A stretch of DNA of 64,000 nt, taken from positions 4,140,001 through 4,204,000 of the forward strand of contig NZ_CP166679.1 in assembly GCF_041320605.1 (NCBI RefSeq), read 5' to 3'. The stretch's first letter is position 1. Every line of letters begins with the position of its first letter. Below, one piece after another: positions 28,411-37,470 of the stretch. A program made the position numbers and the translations under genes. A model generated the notes under the pieces. The model did no database searches. It saw only the letters and a program-made list of their open reading frames with translations, and had not been told where the DNA came from. Source of the DNA: Arenibacter antarcticus (GTDB lineage: Bacteria > Bacteroidota > Bacteroidia > Flavobacteriales > Flavobacteriaceae).

Positions 28411-28450
28411 TCTGTTATGGGTATAAACACCCAAACCTTTTGCTTTCATC

Positions 28451-30982
28451 ATGAACGACAAGAATCTAGCATACTCGGCAATGTTACTATCGGCAATCTC
28501 ATTTGCAGTAATAGGTTTTGTCACCTATTTCCCGATTGTGCAATATCTGAAATGGGATTCACAACTTTCAGAGATTATCCACAATTTCCTTATACGATTT
28601 AAAGCTTTTCAAGAGCCTTATATCAGTAGAGTTATGCTAGTGATGATTATTTTGGGTTCGGTCATGCTCTATAACCCCAGAAAAAAAGAAGACAGATCCT
28701 TAATGACCGGGCTATCTTATTTAGGGATCGGCTGTATATTATTATTTATAACAGGCTATTTTAGAACTCTACAACTCAGTTTGCTTTGGTACTCCTTGAC
28801 TTTATATTGTATCGGTTTTCTATTAACTGTTTCTGGCTCAATGCATCTTTTTCAAGTGATGGACTTTTCTAATGAGGCCGAAGAGGATCCTTTCAACGAC
28901 CAGAACGAAACCTTTCAACAAATGGAAGATCGCATAGATACCAAGTATTCCGTAAACATCCCCTATGAATACCAATACAAAGGACAACTACGGAAAGGTT
29001 GGATTAATTTTGTCAACCTGTTCCGGGCTTTGTTGGTCATAGGTACTCCAGGTAGTGGAAAATCCTTCGCTTTGATCGAAGAGATTATAGAGCAAATGAT
29101 TGAAAAAAACTTTACACTTTTGATATATGATTTTAAGTTCGATACCCTAAGTAAAGTTGCCTATAACTACTGGCGAAGAAAAAAGGAACGTATAACCGGT
29201 GACAACGAACTTTCTACCCTACCCGATTTTTATACGTTGAGTTTTGATAATATTGAGAAATCGCATCGCTGTAATCCTATTGACCCCTATTTAATGCGAA
29301 ACCAGACCGATGCTGCAGATGCTGCTACCATTATCATGAAAAATCTAAATAAGGAATGGATAAAACGCAGTGATTTCTTTTCCAAGAGTGCCATTAGTTT
29401 TGTTTCAGGCCTGATCTGGTACTTGAAGAAAAAATCCGAGGAGACTGGTGAGAATATCTGCACTTTGCCCCATGTTATAACCTTATCCACCATAAACATT
29501 GAATACTTGTTGGAAATTATGATGAGGGAAGTAGAAGTTCGCAGTCTGATGATTCCTTTCAAGGATGCCATGGAACGGCAAGCGGGTCAGCAGTTGGCCG
29601 GCCAGACCGCAAGTGCCCAGATATCCCTTTCCATGCTAGCTAACAAGGAAATCTATTATATCATGACCGGCAACGATTTTCGATTGGACATTAATAACCC
29701 ACAAAAACCAAAAATAGTCTGTATTCAGAATAATCCCGACCGTTCCGAAATCTATGCAGCTCCAATAGGCCTTTACATTAATAAGATTTTACAGGTGGTA
29801 AACAAACCTGGATGTAGACCAATGGGTCTGATCCTGGATGAACTCCCTACTGTTTTCATTATGGGACTGCGCAAGATAATCGACACAGGAAGGTCTCATT
29901 ACGTAGCCACGGTGTTGGGCATACAGAGCATTACACAATTAATAGCAGATTACGGCAGGGAACTGGCGGAAGTCATCTTCGACAACTGCTCCAATGTGTT
30001 CAGTGGGGCGGCAAAAGGAGAAACAGCACGTAGAATCAGCGAGATATTTGGACGCATCCATCAAGAAAAAAAGAGCAGGGCTGTATCCAACAACGATACA
30101 ACGGTCAATTTCAGCACCATCCTTTCGGAATTACTGCCAAAAAGCAAGATTACCTGTATGTCTACAGGCCATTTTGGGGGGATTGTAGCAGATACCTTTG
30201 AAAATCCTATTGAACAAAAGCTGTGTTTTGGGTTACTAAAGCCCAATATGGAATCCAAAAAAATCCAAGGAAAATACGAAATACCCGTCCACACCAAATT
30301 TAAAAGTAAAGATCATCCGGAATTGGTGGAGTCCAAAATGAAACTAATACACAGTCTTAACTTTTTTGAGGTAGTGCGAGATCTTGATTTTGGTCAGACG
30401 AATTATTTGGACTTCTATACTAAATACATCAAAAAGTTTGCGGCAGTTCAATATGGGAATCATATACAACGAATGCAGTTCATTCCATTGGCTAATGAAC
30501 TGAAACTGTTCGACCATCTACAAAAGCTAGAGGAATTGACAAAAAAGGATTCTGCTGCTACACAAAAGATAGAACAGTATATTACTGCCCTGGTAGATCG
30601 AATGTACATTGACCAAGAAATAGATAGGGTTTTGGACGCCAATTTTATGAAGGTAATCAGTGATATCAATGTGCTTGTGGAGCGGGAATATGTCCGATGT
30701 ACGGGGAATAAACCAAAACTGGCAGTTTTTGACAAACATAAAATAACCGATGAAATAGCAGCATCCCTGAAAAAAGACGAAATCATAGCTAAAGATTTTA
30801 TAAAAAAATATCGCAGTAGGCCAAGTAGGGAGTTGGCGGATGCTTTTCGTAGGCAACATGAAATACCTATTTTTGAAAAAGTTTCAGCGTTGAACCAAAC
30901 CGATGTGTTTGATGGTTCTTTGGGGAATTTGGAAACCTTATTTTCAAGCTATCCTATAGAAATGGATAGGAATAATAATTAA
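28451..30982 (+). CDS. Type IV coupling protein (TraG/VirD4-type, MobC-like) ATPase
   Basis: This 843-residue coupling ATPase links the relaxosome to the mating channel. It has four N-terminal hydrophobic segments (about 8-30, 60-75, 85-102, 108-128). The cytoplasmic ATPase domain contains Walker A GTPGSGKS (198-205), Walker B GLILDELPT (about 462) and the AATIIMKNLNKEW...F region, and ends in a TraM-recognition-like domain. It follows the small gene at 28153 and precedes the XRE regulator by 10 bp. Relaxase genes of this element lie 11 kb away across the defence island, on the opposite strand. Confidence 0.9.
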   Translation: MNDKNLAYSAMLLSAISFAVIGFVTYFPIVQYLKWDSQLSEIIHNFLIRFKAFQEPYISRVMLVMIILGSVMLYNPRKKEDRSLMTGLSYLGIGCILLFITGYFRTLQLSLLWYSLTLYCIGFLLTVSGSMHLFQVMDFSNEAEEDPFNDQNETFQQMEDRIDTKYSVNIPYEYQYKGQLRKGWINFVNLFRALLVIGTPGSGKSFALIEEIIEQMIEKNFTLLIYDFKFDTLSKVAYNYWRRKKERITGDNELSTLPDFYTLSFDNIEKSHRCNPIDPYLMRNQTDAADAATIIMKNLNKEWIKRSDFFSKSAISFVSGLIWYLKKKSEETGENICTLPHVITLSTINIEYLLEIMMREVEVRSLMIPFKDAMERQAGQQLAGQTASAQISLSMLANKEIYYIMTGNDFRLDINNPQKPKIVCIQNNPDRSEIYAAPIGLYINKILQVVNKPGCRPMGLILDELPTVFIMGLRKIIDTGRSHYVATVLGIQSITQLIADYGRELAEVIFDNCSNVFSGAAKGETARRISEIFGRIHQEKKSRAVSNNDTTVNFSTILSELLPKSKITCMSTGHFGGIVADTFENPIEQKLCFGLLKPNMESKKIQGKYEIPVHTKFKSKDHPELVESKMKLIHSLNFFEVVRDLDFGQTNYLDFYTKYIKKFAAVQYGNHIQRMQFIPLANELKLFDHLQKLEELTKKDSAATQKIEQYITALVDRMYIDQEIDRVLDANFMKVISDINVLVEREYVRCTGNKPKLAVFDKHKITDEIAASLKKDEIIAKDFIKKYRSRPSRELADAFRRQHEIPIFEKVSALNQTDVFDGSLGNLETLFSSYPIEMDRNNN

Positions 30983-30992
30983 AATCATACAC

Positions 30993-31391
30993 ATGAAAGA
31001 TTTAGATGAGATGATGAGAGCCTCCACAGAGGATTTTGCGTACATCAGCGAACGTTTAAAGATGATTCGCGAAGAACTGATCGAAAAGGATACCGGCAAC
31101 AAACGTTCAAGTGCATTTTCCATAAAATCGATCACGGAACGTTTTGACATGGACTATAATACCTTGGTCAACGTAGAACGTGGGGCCATATCTTTGACTA
31201 CCATCAAATTGATTTTGTATTACTATTCTTTGGGCTATAACCCCGCATGGATCCTCACAGAGGAAAACGAGTTTATACCTAAGGACAATATTGGGGAAAA
31301 TGTAGTGTACCAGGCCGATGTTCAAGAGGAGTACAGAGATATGGAGACTGCCATTGTTAACGCTTTGACGGAGTTTAAGAAGAAGATTTAA
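30993..31391 (+). CDS. XRE-type helix-turn-helix regulator
   Basis: This 132-residue protein has a central helix-turn-helix (FSIKSITERFDMDYNTLVNVERGAISLTT) of the XRE/Cro type, followed by a LILYYYSLGYNPAWILTEENEF segment common in phage and element regulators. It ends in an acidic, lysine-tipped tail. It is the last gene of the rightward cluster, 10 bp after the coupling protein, and probably controls the element's own promoters. Its operator is not proven; palindromes at 24284 and 45773 are candidates. Confidence 0.8.
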   Translation: MKDLDEMMRASTEDFAYISERLKMIREELIEKDTGNKRSSAFSIKSITERFDMDYNTLVNVERGAISLTTIKLILYYYSLGYNPAWILTEENEFIPKDNIGENVVYQADVQEEYRDMETAIVNALTEFKKKI

Positions 31392-31482
31392 AAAATAGCT
31401 GGGTTACCAGAGTGAGGAAAGTGTTGGTCTCCTACTATAACTACACTGGTAAAAGCCGCGTTAACCATTGTTTACGAGGCTT

Positions 31483-31533
31483 GGTTTTTCTCATAAATCA
31501 AAACATGCGAGAAAAACCTTAAGGGAAAGCCCC
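31483..31533. terminator. Inverted repeats between convergent transfer and defence genes
   Basis: GGTTTTTCTC (31483-31492) and GAGAAAAACC (31509-31518) form a perfect 10-bp inverted repeat with a 16-nt loop. A short AAGGG / CCCTT hairpin follows at about 31520-31534. Their position between convergent gene ends suggests a bidirectional terminator, although no long T run follows. Confidence 0.5.
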
Positions 31534-31599
31534 TTCAAATTTGCATGCTACCGATCAATAATGTCATCTTCAAACACTTCTAAAAACCAATCTAAAGAT

Positions 31600-33318
31600 C
31601 TATTGTGTTTTCCAAGTTCCCTTGTTAAAAATCTCTCGTGCCCTTCTATAGTATTGTTCTTCGCGATGAGCAATTTCGTAATCGCGTCCCACTCGCTGTG
31701 CTTCCAATACAAACTTAAGTCTTTTGGGTAATTTGTTGGCGGTTTGTCCGAGTTCTCTAATAAGTTCTTCACGTATTGATTCTTCAAATCCTTTTTCTTC
31801 TCGATCAATTTCAGCTCTTCCTTCTCTATAGCTTTCTTGTTCTCGTTCTTCAAGTTTTCTAAACTCTTCTGATAAGGTTCTCTCTTTGAATTGTAATTCT
31901 TTAATACTTCTTTCTTCTCTTCTATTATTTTCTGATAGGCTTTCTTCTTCAAGTCTAGACTGGTCTTTGAAGCTTTTTCCAATATCATTTTTTCTATTTG
32001 TAAAGCTTCCTTGTTCTTCACTTTCAAACTGTCCAAATAATTCTGTAAGCTGCTCTGTTTTTTCTGATATTTTTCCGTTAGATTCCATTCTATTATGGAT
32101 AATTCTTTTATCGCCTTCTGATATTTCTTCAAACTCGTCTCGTAATTCCTCGCTTGAACGCTTAAATCTTTCTCTAATTGACTCCTCAGTTCCTCCGTTT
32201 TCGAGTTCTGACTCTTTATCTCTATCAACTCCTTTTTGCTCCCTTCTAAGTTCTTCTTTTTTAGATTGATATCTATCGTCCAAGTCATTAAATTTTTCTC
32301 TAAATCCTCTTTCTCTAATACTAAGATTTCCTCTCTGTGATTCAACATCGAAAGCTCTGTCTCTAAATTGCTCTCGTACCTCTTCATCAATTCTTGCTTC
32401 CATTTCTTCCAGTCCCTTCCTCTCAGCTTCTGTAGCTCTCTCAACTCTAGATATTTCTGATTCAAAGTGTTGTTCAGCTCTTTTGTAAGATTGCGATTCC
32501 AAAGCTCTTTTAACTGTTCGTATAAGATATTTAATTTGGTTTGCTCTGCACTTGTAATTTTCTTCGAAAATGTTTCTCTGGTCGTCATCAATAGACCATA
32601 CTCCGTTATCAGTTGCTTCGGAAACGAATATATATTTGGTGTTGGCTTCGATTTCATTGTAAACCCATTTAACTTTTGTTCTTGATTTTAGTGCATTTTC
32701 AATTTCATTCCCAGGCTTTTTTGGAATGATTATTTGTACAGTATTTAAACCTAAACGTTTAAGTTTTAACTTCTTTTCAATATCTATTTTATGATACAAA
32801 ACAAATTCAATGAGCAAAACAGGCTCGTCTTTCTCATTGAAAAAAGTAATATCTGGTCTTATCAATAAAAACCTCTCGTCTATATCTGGGTTTTTACCAA
32901 AATTAATTTGGCAATTCTCATCTTCGTAAAAAGTTAGTTCAGACTTCACTTTATAAGCTCTTATAGTCTCGGGTAATTTTAAAAGCATTGGCACACCTTC
33001 CTCTCCTATAGCTGGAAATTTTAATACTTCTGGAACTTTTAATTCCTTTAGTCTTTGAAGTATATCTCTGGCTAAACGTTCTCTATAATTTCTGCTAGCT
33101 ACGACACATTCTGTATTGCCTTTATCTACATTTTTTGCGTGATGCCTATAATAATGAACTCTTTTTAAACCTTTAGCTGCCTGCATTTCCTTTTTACAGC
33201 CCAAACAATAATAACCATTGAGTCCGCTTTTAGCCTCAGAAATATGGATTTCTTTGGTGAAATCGTCGTTGAATGCCCAATCGTTTTGATAGTCGTTATC
33301 GTTTGTTTTATTTCTCAT
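31600..33318 (-). CDS. CoiA-like zinc/nuclease protein with long charged coiled coil
   Basis: This 572-residue protein has a treble-clef-like N-terminus (Cys38-x2-Cys41, His55, His59/His60, Cys71). A PD-(D/E)xK-like core as in CoiA follows (Asp156 in RPDITFF, then Glu171 in LLIEFVLYHK, and hydrophobic beta strands to about 200). From about 285 to 520 it is an Arg/Glu/Ser-rich coiled coil, closing with a short globular domain. It starts 13 bp after the UvrD-like gene stop, so it is the third gene of the OLD-UvrD operon. CoiA-like proteins are implicated in handling incoming single-stranded DNA; this architecture, next to a Gabija-like pair, suggests an accessory defence effector or sensor. Function is inferred. 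Confidence 0.75.
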   Translation of the reverse strand: MRNKTNDNDYQNDWAFNDDFTKEIHISEAKSGLNGYYCLGCKKEMQAAKGLKRVHYYRHHAKNVDKGNTECVVASRNYRERLARDILQRLKELKVPEVLKFPAIGEEGVPMLLKLPETIRAYKVKSELTFYEDENCQINFGKNPDIDERFLLIRPDITFFNEKDEPVLLIEFVLYHKIDIEKKLKLKRLGLNTVQIIIPKKPGNEIENALKSRTKVKWVYNEIEANTKYIFVSEATDNGVWSIDDDQRNIFEENYKCRANQIKYLIRTVKRALESQSYKRAEQHFESEISRVERATEAERKGLEEMEARIDEEVREQFRDRAFDVESQRGNLSIRERGFREKFNDLDDRYQSKKEELRREQKGVDRDKESELENGGTEESIRERFKRSSEELRDEFEEISEGDKRIIHNRMESNGKISEKTEQLTELFGQFESEEQGSFTNRKNDIGKSFKDQSRLEEESLSENNRREERSIKELQFKERTLSEEFRKLEEREQESYREGRAEIDREEKGFEESIREELIRELGQTANKLPKRLKFVLEAQRVGRDYEIAHREEQYYRRAREIFNKGTWKTQ

Positions 33319-33331
33319 AATCGATGATAAG

Positions 33332-35224
33332 CTATATAATTTCTATCTCACTTTCTTCAAACCAACCATATGCAAGAGCATTAGCTTTTACCGTTTCTGG
33401 ATGATTAGTATATGCAACTATTGCAAGACTTTTTTCTGCCCGACTACAAGCGACATAAAATAATCGCCTTGTTCTATCAATACCTGTTTCTTTTCCCTCT
33501 TGTAAATTTTTTATATCAGTAGCTGAAAATCCTTTTGAACCAAATAATTTATCGTAACTAAACATAAATCCCTTTGCCTCCTCATCATCGATTATTACCA
33601 TAACCCTCGGGAATTCTAAACCCTTTACTCCCTGATGTGTGGCAAATCTAGACTTCTCTGATAAGTATTCATTGTAATTAAATACTTGCGAGAAGGGTGT
33701 TTGAAGAGCAGCTTCCCAGGCTTCAATTATTTCAACCGAGCTTTGACTATTATCATCTATTTCTTCTTCATCTGTATCATCTCTGTCCTCCGATTCTTTT
33801 GAAACACTAATTTTTAAATCTCCCGGCAAGGAAAACAGATTTGTTTCTTTTATGACTTCAACTATATTCATTAGTAATGGGTCTGCTTCATCTTCCCATA
33901 ATTTAAGTAATTTCTCTACGTGGTTGTTAATAGTTGAAATATACTCCAGTTGATTTTTTGTAGACTCTATTCTTTTTTTATCAAAAAGCGGGGAATTTAA
34001 TTTTACTATTCTTGCTATTGCAAATTTGTCGTTTGTGTTATTAGCATCAACTAATGGCAATATTATTTTTCTAAAAATATTTAAAGCCGAAAGGGAGCCA
34101 TCCAATAGACTCGTTTTCAATTTATCTGCATTGTACAATGGTTGAAATAAATCAAGAAACCCCATTCGCTTTGCTGCCATGTGGTGCTCTAAAATCAAGA
34201 TTTTAACTTCATCGGCATTTAACCAGTTTTTGTCTTTTGATAAAACGGACATTTTTTCAGCAACTAATTCTTCCGCCGAAGTTTTGTCTTTATCTCTACT
34301 CGAAATAAATAATTTAACAACACCATCTGCTTTCTCAACTCTAGGTAACTGTTCTTGCTTATCTACGCCTTTACGAATATCATTTATGAGCTTTATTATT
34401 CTTTTATCAGAACGATGATTCATTTGTTTTGACGGAAGCAACCAATCTTTTGGCAGAGATAATCCCAAATTTGGCTGACCATCAGCATAGATTCGTTGCA
34501 TGGTATCCCCAAATAATCCTAAAGAGAAAACAGCTTTCTTGTTATTTTGTAGAGAAAATAGTGCCTTAATTAGCTCTTTTTTAGTGTCCTGACTTTCATC
34601 CACTAATATTATTGGAAATCGAGCAACAATAATATCTTGCATCAACGGTTCATTTTCCATAAAATGTGCGGTTATACCAATTACTTCGGTATGATTTAGT
34701 GAATCTTTTTTGATATTATCGCCATTCGGGTTATATGTGAATTGTGTTATTTCTGGTAAGTTTTTTAAACGCCTTTCTTTTGATACAATTTTCTTTGCCC
34801 TTTGGATAGAGGTTTTGTTATTTAAATCTTTCGATTTAGTTTGGGCATCATTCAATTCTTCCAAATCCTCCTTTAATTGACCTTCTACATATATTTTAAT
34901 ATCAGAAGTAAGTGACTTTATTAATTCCCAAGCAAAACTATGTATGGTGCTTACATTAAAAATTGGATCGAATTTTAACCTTTGAGTTATTTCATCAGCT
35001 GCTGTGTTAGTATAGGTGATAATCGCTATTTTTTGACTTTTTAGAGCGAATCCATATCCAAAAGAGTCTTTAAATCTCATCAATGCTTGGACAAGGGATT
35101 TAGTTTTTCCAGAACCTGCTCCAGCGAACAAAAAAAAACTTTTTGGGTTGTGAGGATTTAAACATTCCGATATTTGAATATCAACAGAATCATCAATATT
35201 ATTGTCTTTTAGCGAGGCACCCAT
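33332..35224 (-). CDS. gajB: UvrD/PcrA-like helicase, Gabija GajB-like
   Basis: This 630-residue SF1A helicase shows Walker A FAGAGSGKTKSL (33-44), motif Ia IITYTNTAADEI, IHSFAWELI, Walker B ILVDESQDTKKEL, a late HQGVKGLEFPRVMVI motif V, and the ACSRAEKSLAIV motif VI region. It is encoded 2 bp after the OLD-family ATPase gene. That pairing defines class 2 OLD nucleases and the Gabija antiphage system (GajA-GajB). It is longer than the best-known GajB (about 490 residues). In Gabija, GajB works with the GajA nuclease against phage DNA. Confidence 0.82.
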   Translation of the reverse strand: MGASLKDNNIDDSVDIQISECLNPHNPKSFFLFAGAGSGKTKSLVQALMRFKDSFGYGFALKSQKIAIITYTNTAADEITQRLKFDPIFNVSTIHSFAWELIKSLTSDIKIYVEGQLKEDLEELNDAQTKSKDLNNKTSIQRAKKIVSKERRLKNLPEITQFTYNPNGDNIKKDSLNHTEVIGITAHFMENEPLMQDIIVARFPIILVDESQDTKKELIKALFSLQNNKKAVFSLGLFGDTMQRIYADGQPNLGLSLPKDWLLPSKQMNHRSDKRIIKLINDIRKGVDKQEQLPRVEKADGVVKLFISSRDKDKTSAEELVAEKMSVLSKDKNWLNADEVKILILEHHMAAKRMGFLDLFQPLYNADKLKTSLLDGSLSALNIFRKIILPLVDANNTNDKFAIARIVKLNSPLFDKKRIESTKNQLEYISTINNHVEKLLKLWEDEADPLLMNIVEVIKETNLFSLPGDLKISVSKESEDRDDTDEEEIDDNSQSSVEIIEAWEAALQTPFSQVFNYNEYLSEKSRFATHQGVKGLEFPRVMVIIDDEEAKGFMFSYDKLFGSKGFSATDIKNLQEGKETGIDRTRRLFYVACSRAEKSLAIVAYTNHPETVKANALAYGWFEESEIEII

Positions 35225-35226
35225 AT

Positions 35227-37419
35227 CTATTTTTGTAAATTTTGAAATCCAGTTTTTCTAGAAATAAGTTTTTCTTCAAGCCATTCTAGCCCCTCCTCAA
35301 TATATTTTGGGGTACTTAAAACATTAGGCTCTTCAAAATAAAATAGTTCCAGAGCAAACTCCGCCTTTTTTGCTGCAGGGTTTGTTATTATGTCATACAT
35401 CTTATCTGCTGATTTCTGAACCGTCTGTTCGTTTGTAGCATCAACCATTCTTTTAAGTAGACCTTTTGAATTAGTAAGCTTTCTAAATATTATTCTGTTT
35501 TCGAGTACTAATGAATCTTCAAATGTATATGGGTAAACTATGATTTTCTTTTTGTCATCTTCTAGTTCCACTGGAATTTGGTAGGCAACCTTAATAGGGT
35601 TATTATCGTCCTCTTTCTTTAGTGAATTCATTGATAGTAAGGCATCCAAATCTTTTTCTTTAGGTATCCAATTCGATAAAGTGGTGTTTCCTGTTTCAAA
35701 TTGATTTTTGAGAACCGGTTGTACTTTATTTCGACTTAATTTCGGATTTATTGAATCTATATCTGTTATAATCAAAGTAATTAGCCCCAAGTTTTCAATT
35801 AAAGGTTTTAAGGTATGGGCGTGACTACCACCGATTTCTAAAATTGACAAGTAGCATTTATTCAATTGAGTATGATGCTTAATGAAATAGGGTATCAGCA
35901 TTCTTTCCGCAGGACCTTCAACCATTATTGCTGCATCAGCAAAAAACAAATTACTATGAGTTGTCTTGAGGTATCTTTTAGCAAATCTTGTAGATTCATT
36001 ATCCCCTCCAAACGTTTTAGAAAGATTGACGACAGATGACGTATTGATTGTGCTAGTATCAGTAATATTACGCTTAAAATAACGTAATGAAGTGAAATCA
36101 ATTTCGTGCGCAACGTGATTAGAATGTGTACTTATTATTAATTGCGTTTCAAACTCCTTCTTTTCTTGTAGATTTTCATGTTTTCTTAACACTTTATAGG
36201 CTTCTCTTATAAAAACCTGCTGTACTTGTGCATGTAAATGAGCTTCTGGTTCTTCTATTAAAACCAAATGAATAGGTTGAAAAATCATCTCACTATCTGC
36301 TGGATTGAAACTTTTTCCTTTTTTCATCCACTTATCCCTAAAACTTATCAGTTTGAAAATCATTGAGATAAGATTTTGATATCCAAGTCCATTGTATTTT
36401 TCTGGTAAGGACAAATCAGAAATACCATCATTCATAGAATATTGCACAGCAGAATCGTGTTGAAGACTATTTGCTGTGTTTATCTCACTGCTTAACCTAA
36501 TGCGCGGATTTCCGAAACCAGGGTAATTTAAATCTCCCAGTTCATCTAATGCATCAACAAAGCTGTCTTGAAGATTCTTATTGAAGGCCTCTTTAGCTTG
36601 ATGAAGTTGTTTTAATGCATCTATATCAGCTTCGGTTGGATTTATACTTGGGTTAAGATGTTTTTCATAGTACCCACGCAATTGAGTTGATAAATTTTTT
36701 GAATTTCCACCTTCCCCAGAATCAGCATTAGCATCTGTAAATCCACGTTGAGCATTAATTATATCTACGTTAATAAGTTTGTCCAATACATCTCCTTGAA
36801 TTGCAACATCTTTATCTGAGAGCAATTGAGGATGCTCGTGCTGTGTTGGGTCCAGAAGATATGTCTGAACTTTGAAGTGATTATTTAATTTCTTATCTAA
36901 AAAATCTCTTAAATTTTTTGGCCACAATTTGAAAGTAGATTCTTTATCTTTCTCCGTATCATAAATTTTTCGTGTATTATTAGTCACTTCTACAAATTCA
37001 CTAAACAAAGCTTTCAAATCAGCAGGCTCATATCTTAATCGTACCCCCAAAATGCCTCCTTTCCAACCTAACGTAGGGATGATATGGCTAACGTGCTGTA
37101 ATTCATTATTCTCAACTTTTAACCAAATATCGAGAGTGGGTATTTCAGAAACCCAAGAATTTAATGAAAATTCGATTTTTGCTAAATCTTTTTCATTAAG
37201 CCAATTATCTCCTATTTTGTTTATTTCAGCCCAATTGGAAAGCGTAAAATCTTTAAAGTCGAAATCTCTATTTTTTGTTAGAAATAATATCAAAGCATCC
37301 ATAGCCGATGTTTTGCCACTATTGTTTGCCCCAACAAAAACCGTTTCTTTTGCCGAGACATCTATTCTACAATCCTTAAGTTTCCTGAAATTTTGAAGAT
37401 GGAAAAACTTTATGTGCAT
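35227..37419 (-). CDS. gajA: OLD-family ATPase/TOPRIM endonuclease, Gabija GajA-like
   Basis: This 730-residue protein joins an SMC/ABC-like ATPase to a C-terminal TOPRIM nuclease. Walker A GANNSGKT is at 30-37, an ABC-signature-like YNGLGYQN at 342-349, Walker B LVLIEEPEAH at 385-394 and the H-switch STHSNH at 430-435. In TOPRIM, Glu501 lies in IMVEGPAERML and Asp553/Asp555 in LIITDIDS. In Gabija, GajA nicks DNA when nucleotide levels fall during infection. It is paired with the UvrD-like gene 2 bp downstream and lies 51 bp downstream of the type IIG enzyme gene. It is longer than B. cereus GajA (about 580 residues), so it may be a divergent clade. Confidence 0.85.
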   Translation of the reverse strand: MHIKFFHLQNFRKLKDCRIDVSAKETVFVGANNSGKTSAMDALILFLTKNRDFDFKDFTLSNWAEINKIGDNWLNEKDLAKIEFSLNSWVSEIPTLDIWLKVENNELQHVSHIIPTLGWKGGILGVRLRYEPADLKALFSEFVEVTNNTRKIYDTEKDKESTFKLWPKNLRDFLDKKLNNHFKVQTYLLDPTQHEHPQLLSDKDVAIQGDVLDKLINVDIINAQRGFTDANADSGEGGNSKNLSTQLRGYYEKHLNPSINPTEADIDALKQLHQAKEAFNKNLQDSFVDALDELGDLNYPGFGNPRIRLSSEINTANSLQHDSAVQYSMNDGISDLSLPEKYNGLGYQNLISMIFKLISFRDKWMKKGKSFNPADSEMIFQPIHLVLIEEPEAHLHAQVQQVFIREAYKVLRKHENLQEKKEFETQLIISTHSNHVAHEIDFTSLRYFKRNITDTSTINTSSVVNLSKTFGGDNESTRFAKRYLKTTHSNLFFADAAIMVEGPAERMLIPYFIKHHTQLNKCYLSILEIGGSHAHTLKPLIENLGLITLIITDIDSINPKLSRNKVQPVLKNQFETGNTTLSNWIPKEKDLDALLSMNSLKKEDDNNPIKVAYQIPVELEDDKKKIIVYPYTFEDSLVLENRIIFRKLTNSKGLLKRMVDATNEQTVQKSADKMYDIITNPAAKKAEFALELFYFEEPNVLSTPKYIEEGLEWLEEKLISRKTGFQNLQK

Positions 37420-37470
37420 ATTGGATATTATTTATATTCTAATTACAAGCCTTATTTATTAATACCTTTT

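Noticed and set aside
31548..32657. 369-codon minus-strand frame as a separate gene
   Set aside because: It overlaps the 572-codon CoiA-like gene in another frame, has poorer codon use for this AT-rich genome, and its composition is explained by purine-rich repeats. It is kept only as a finding.
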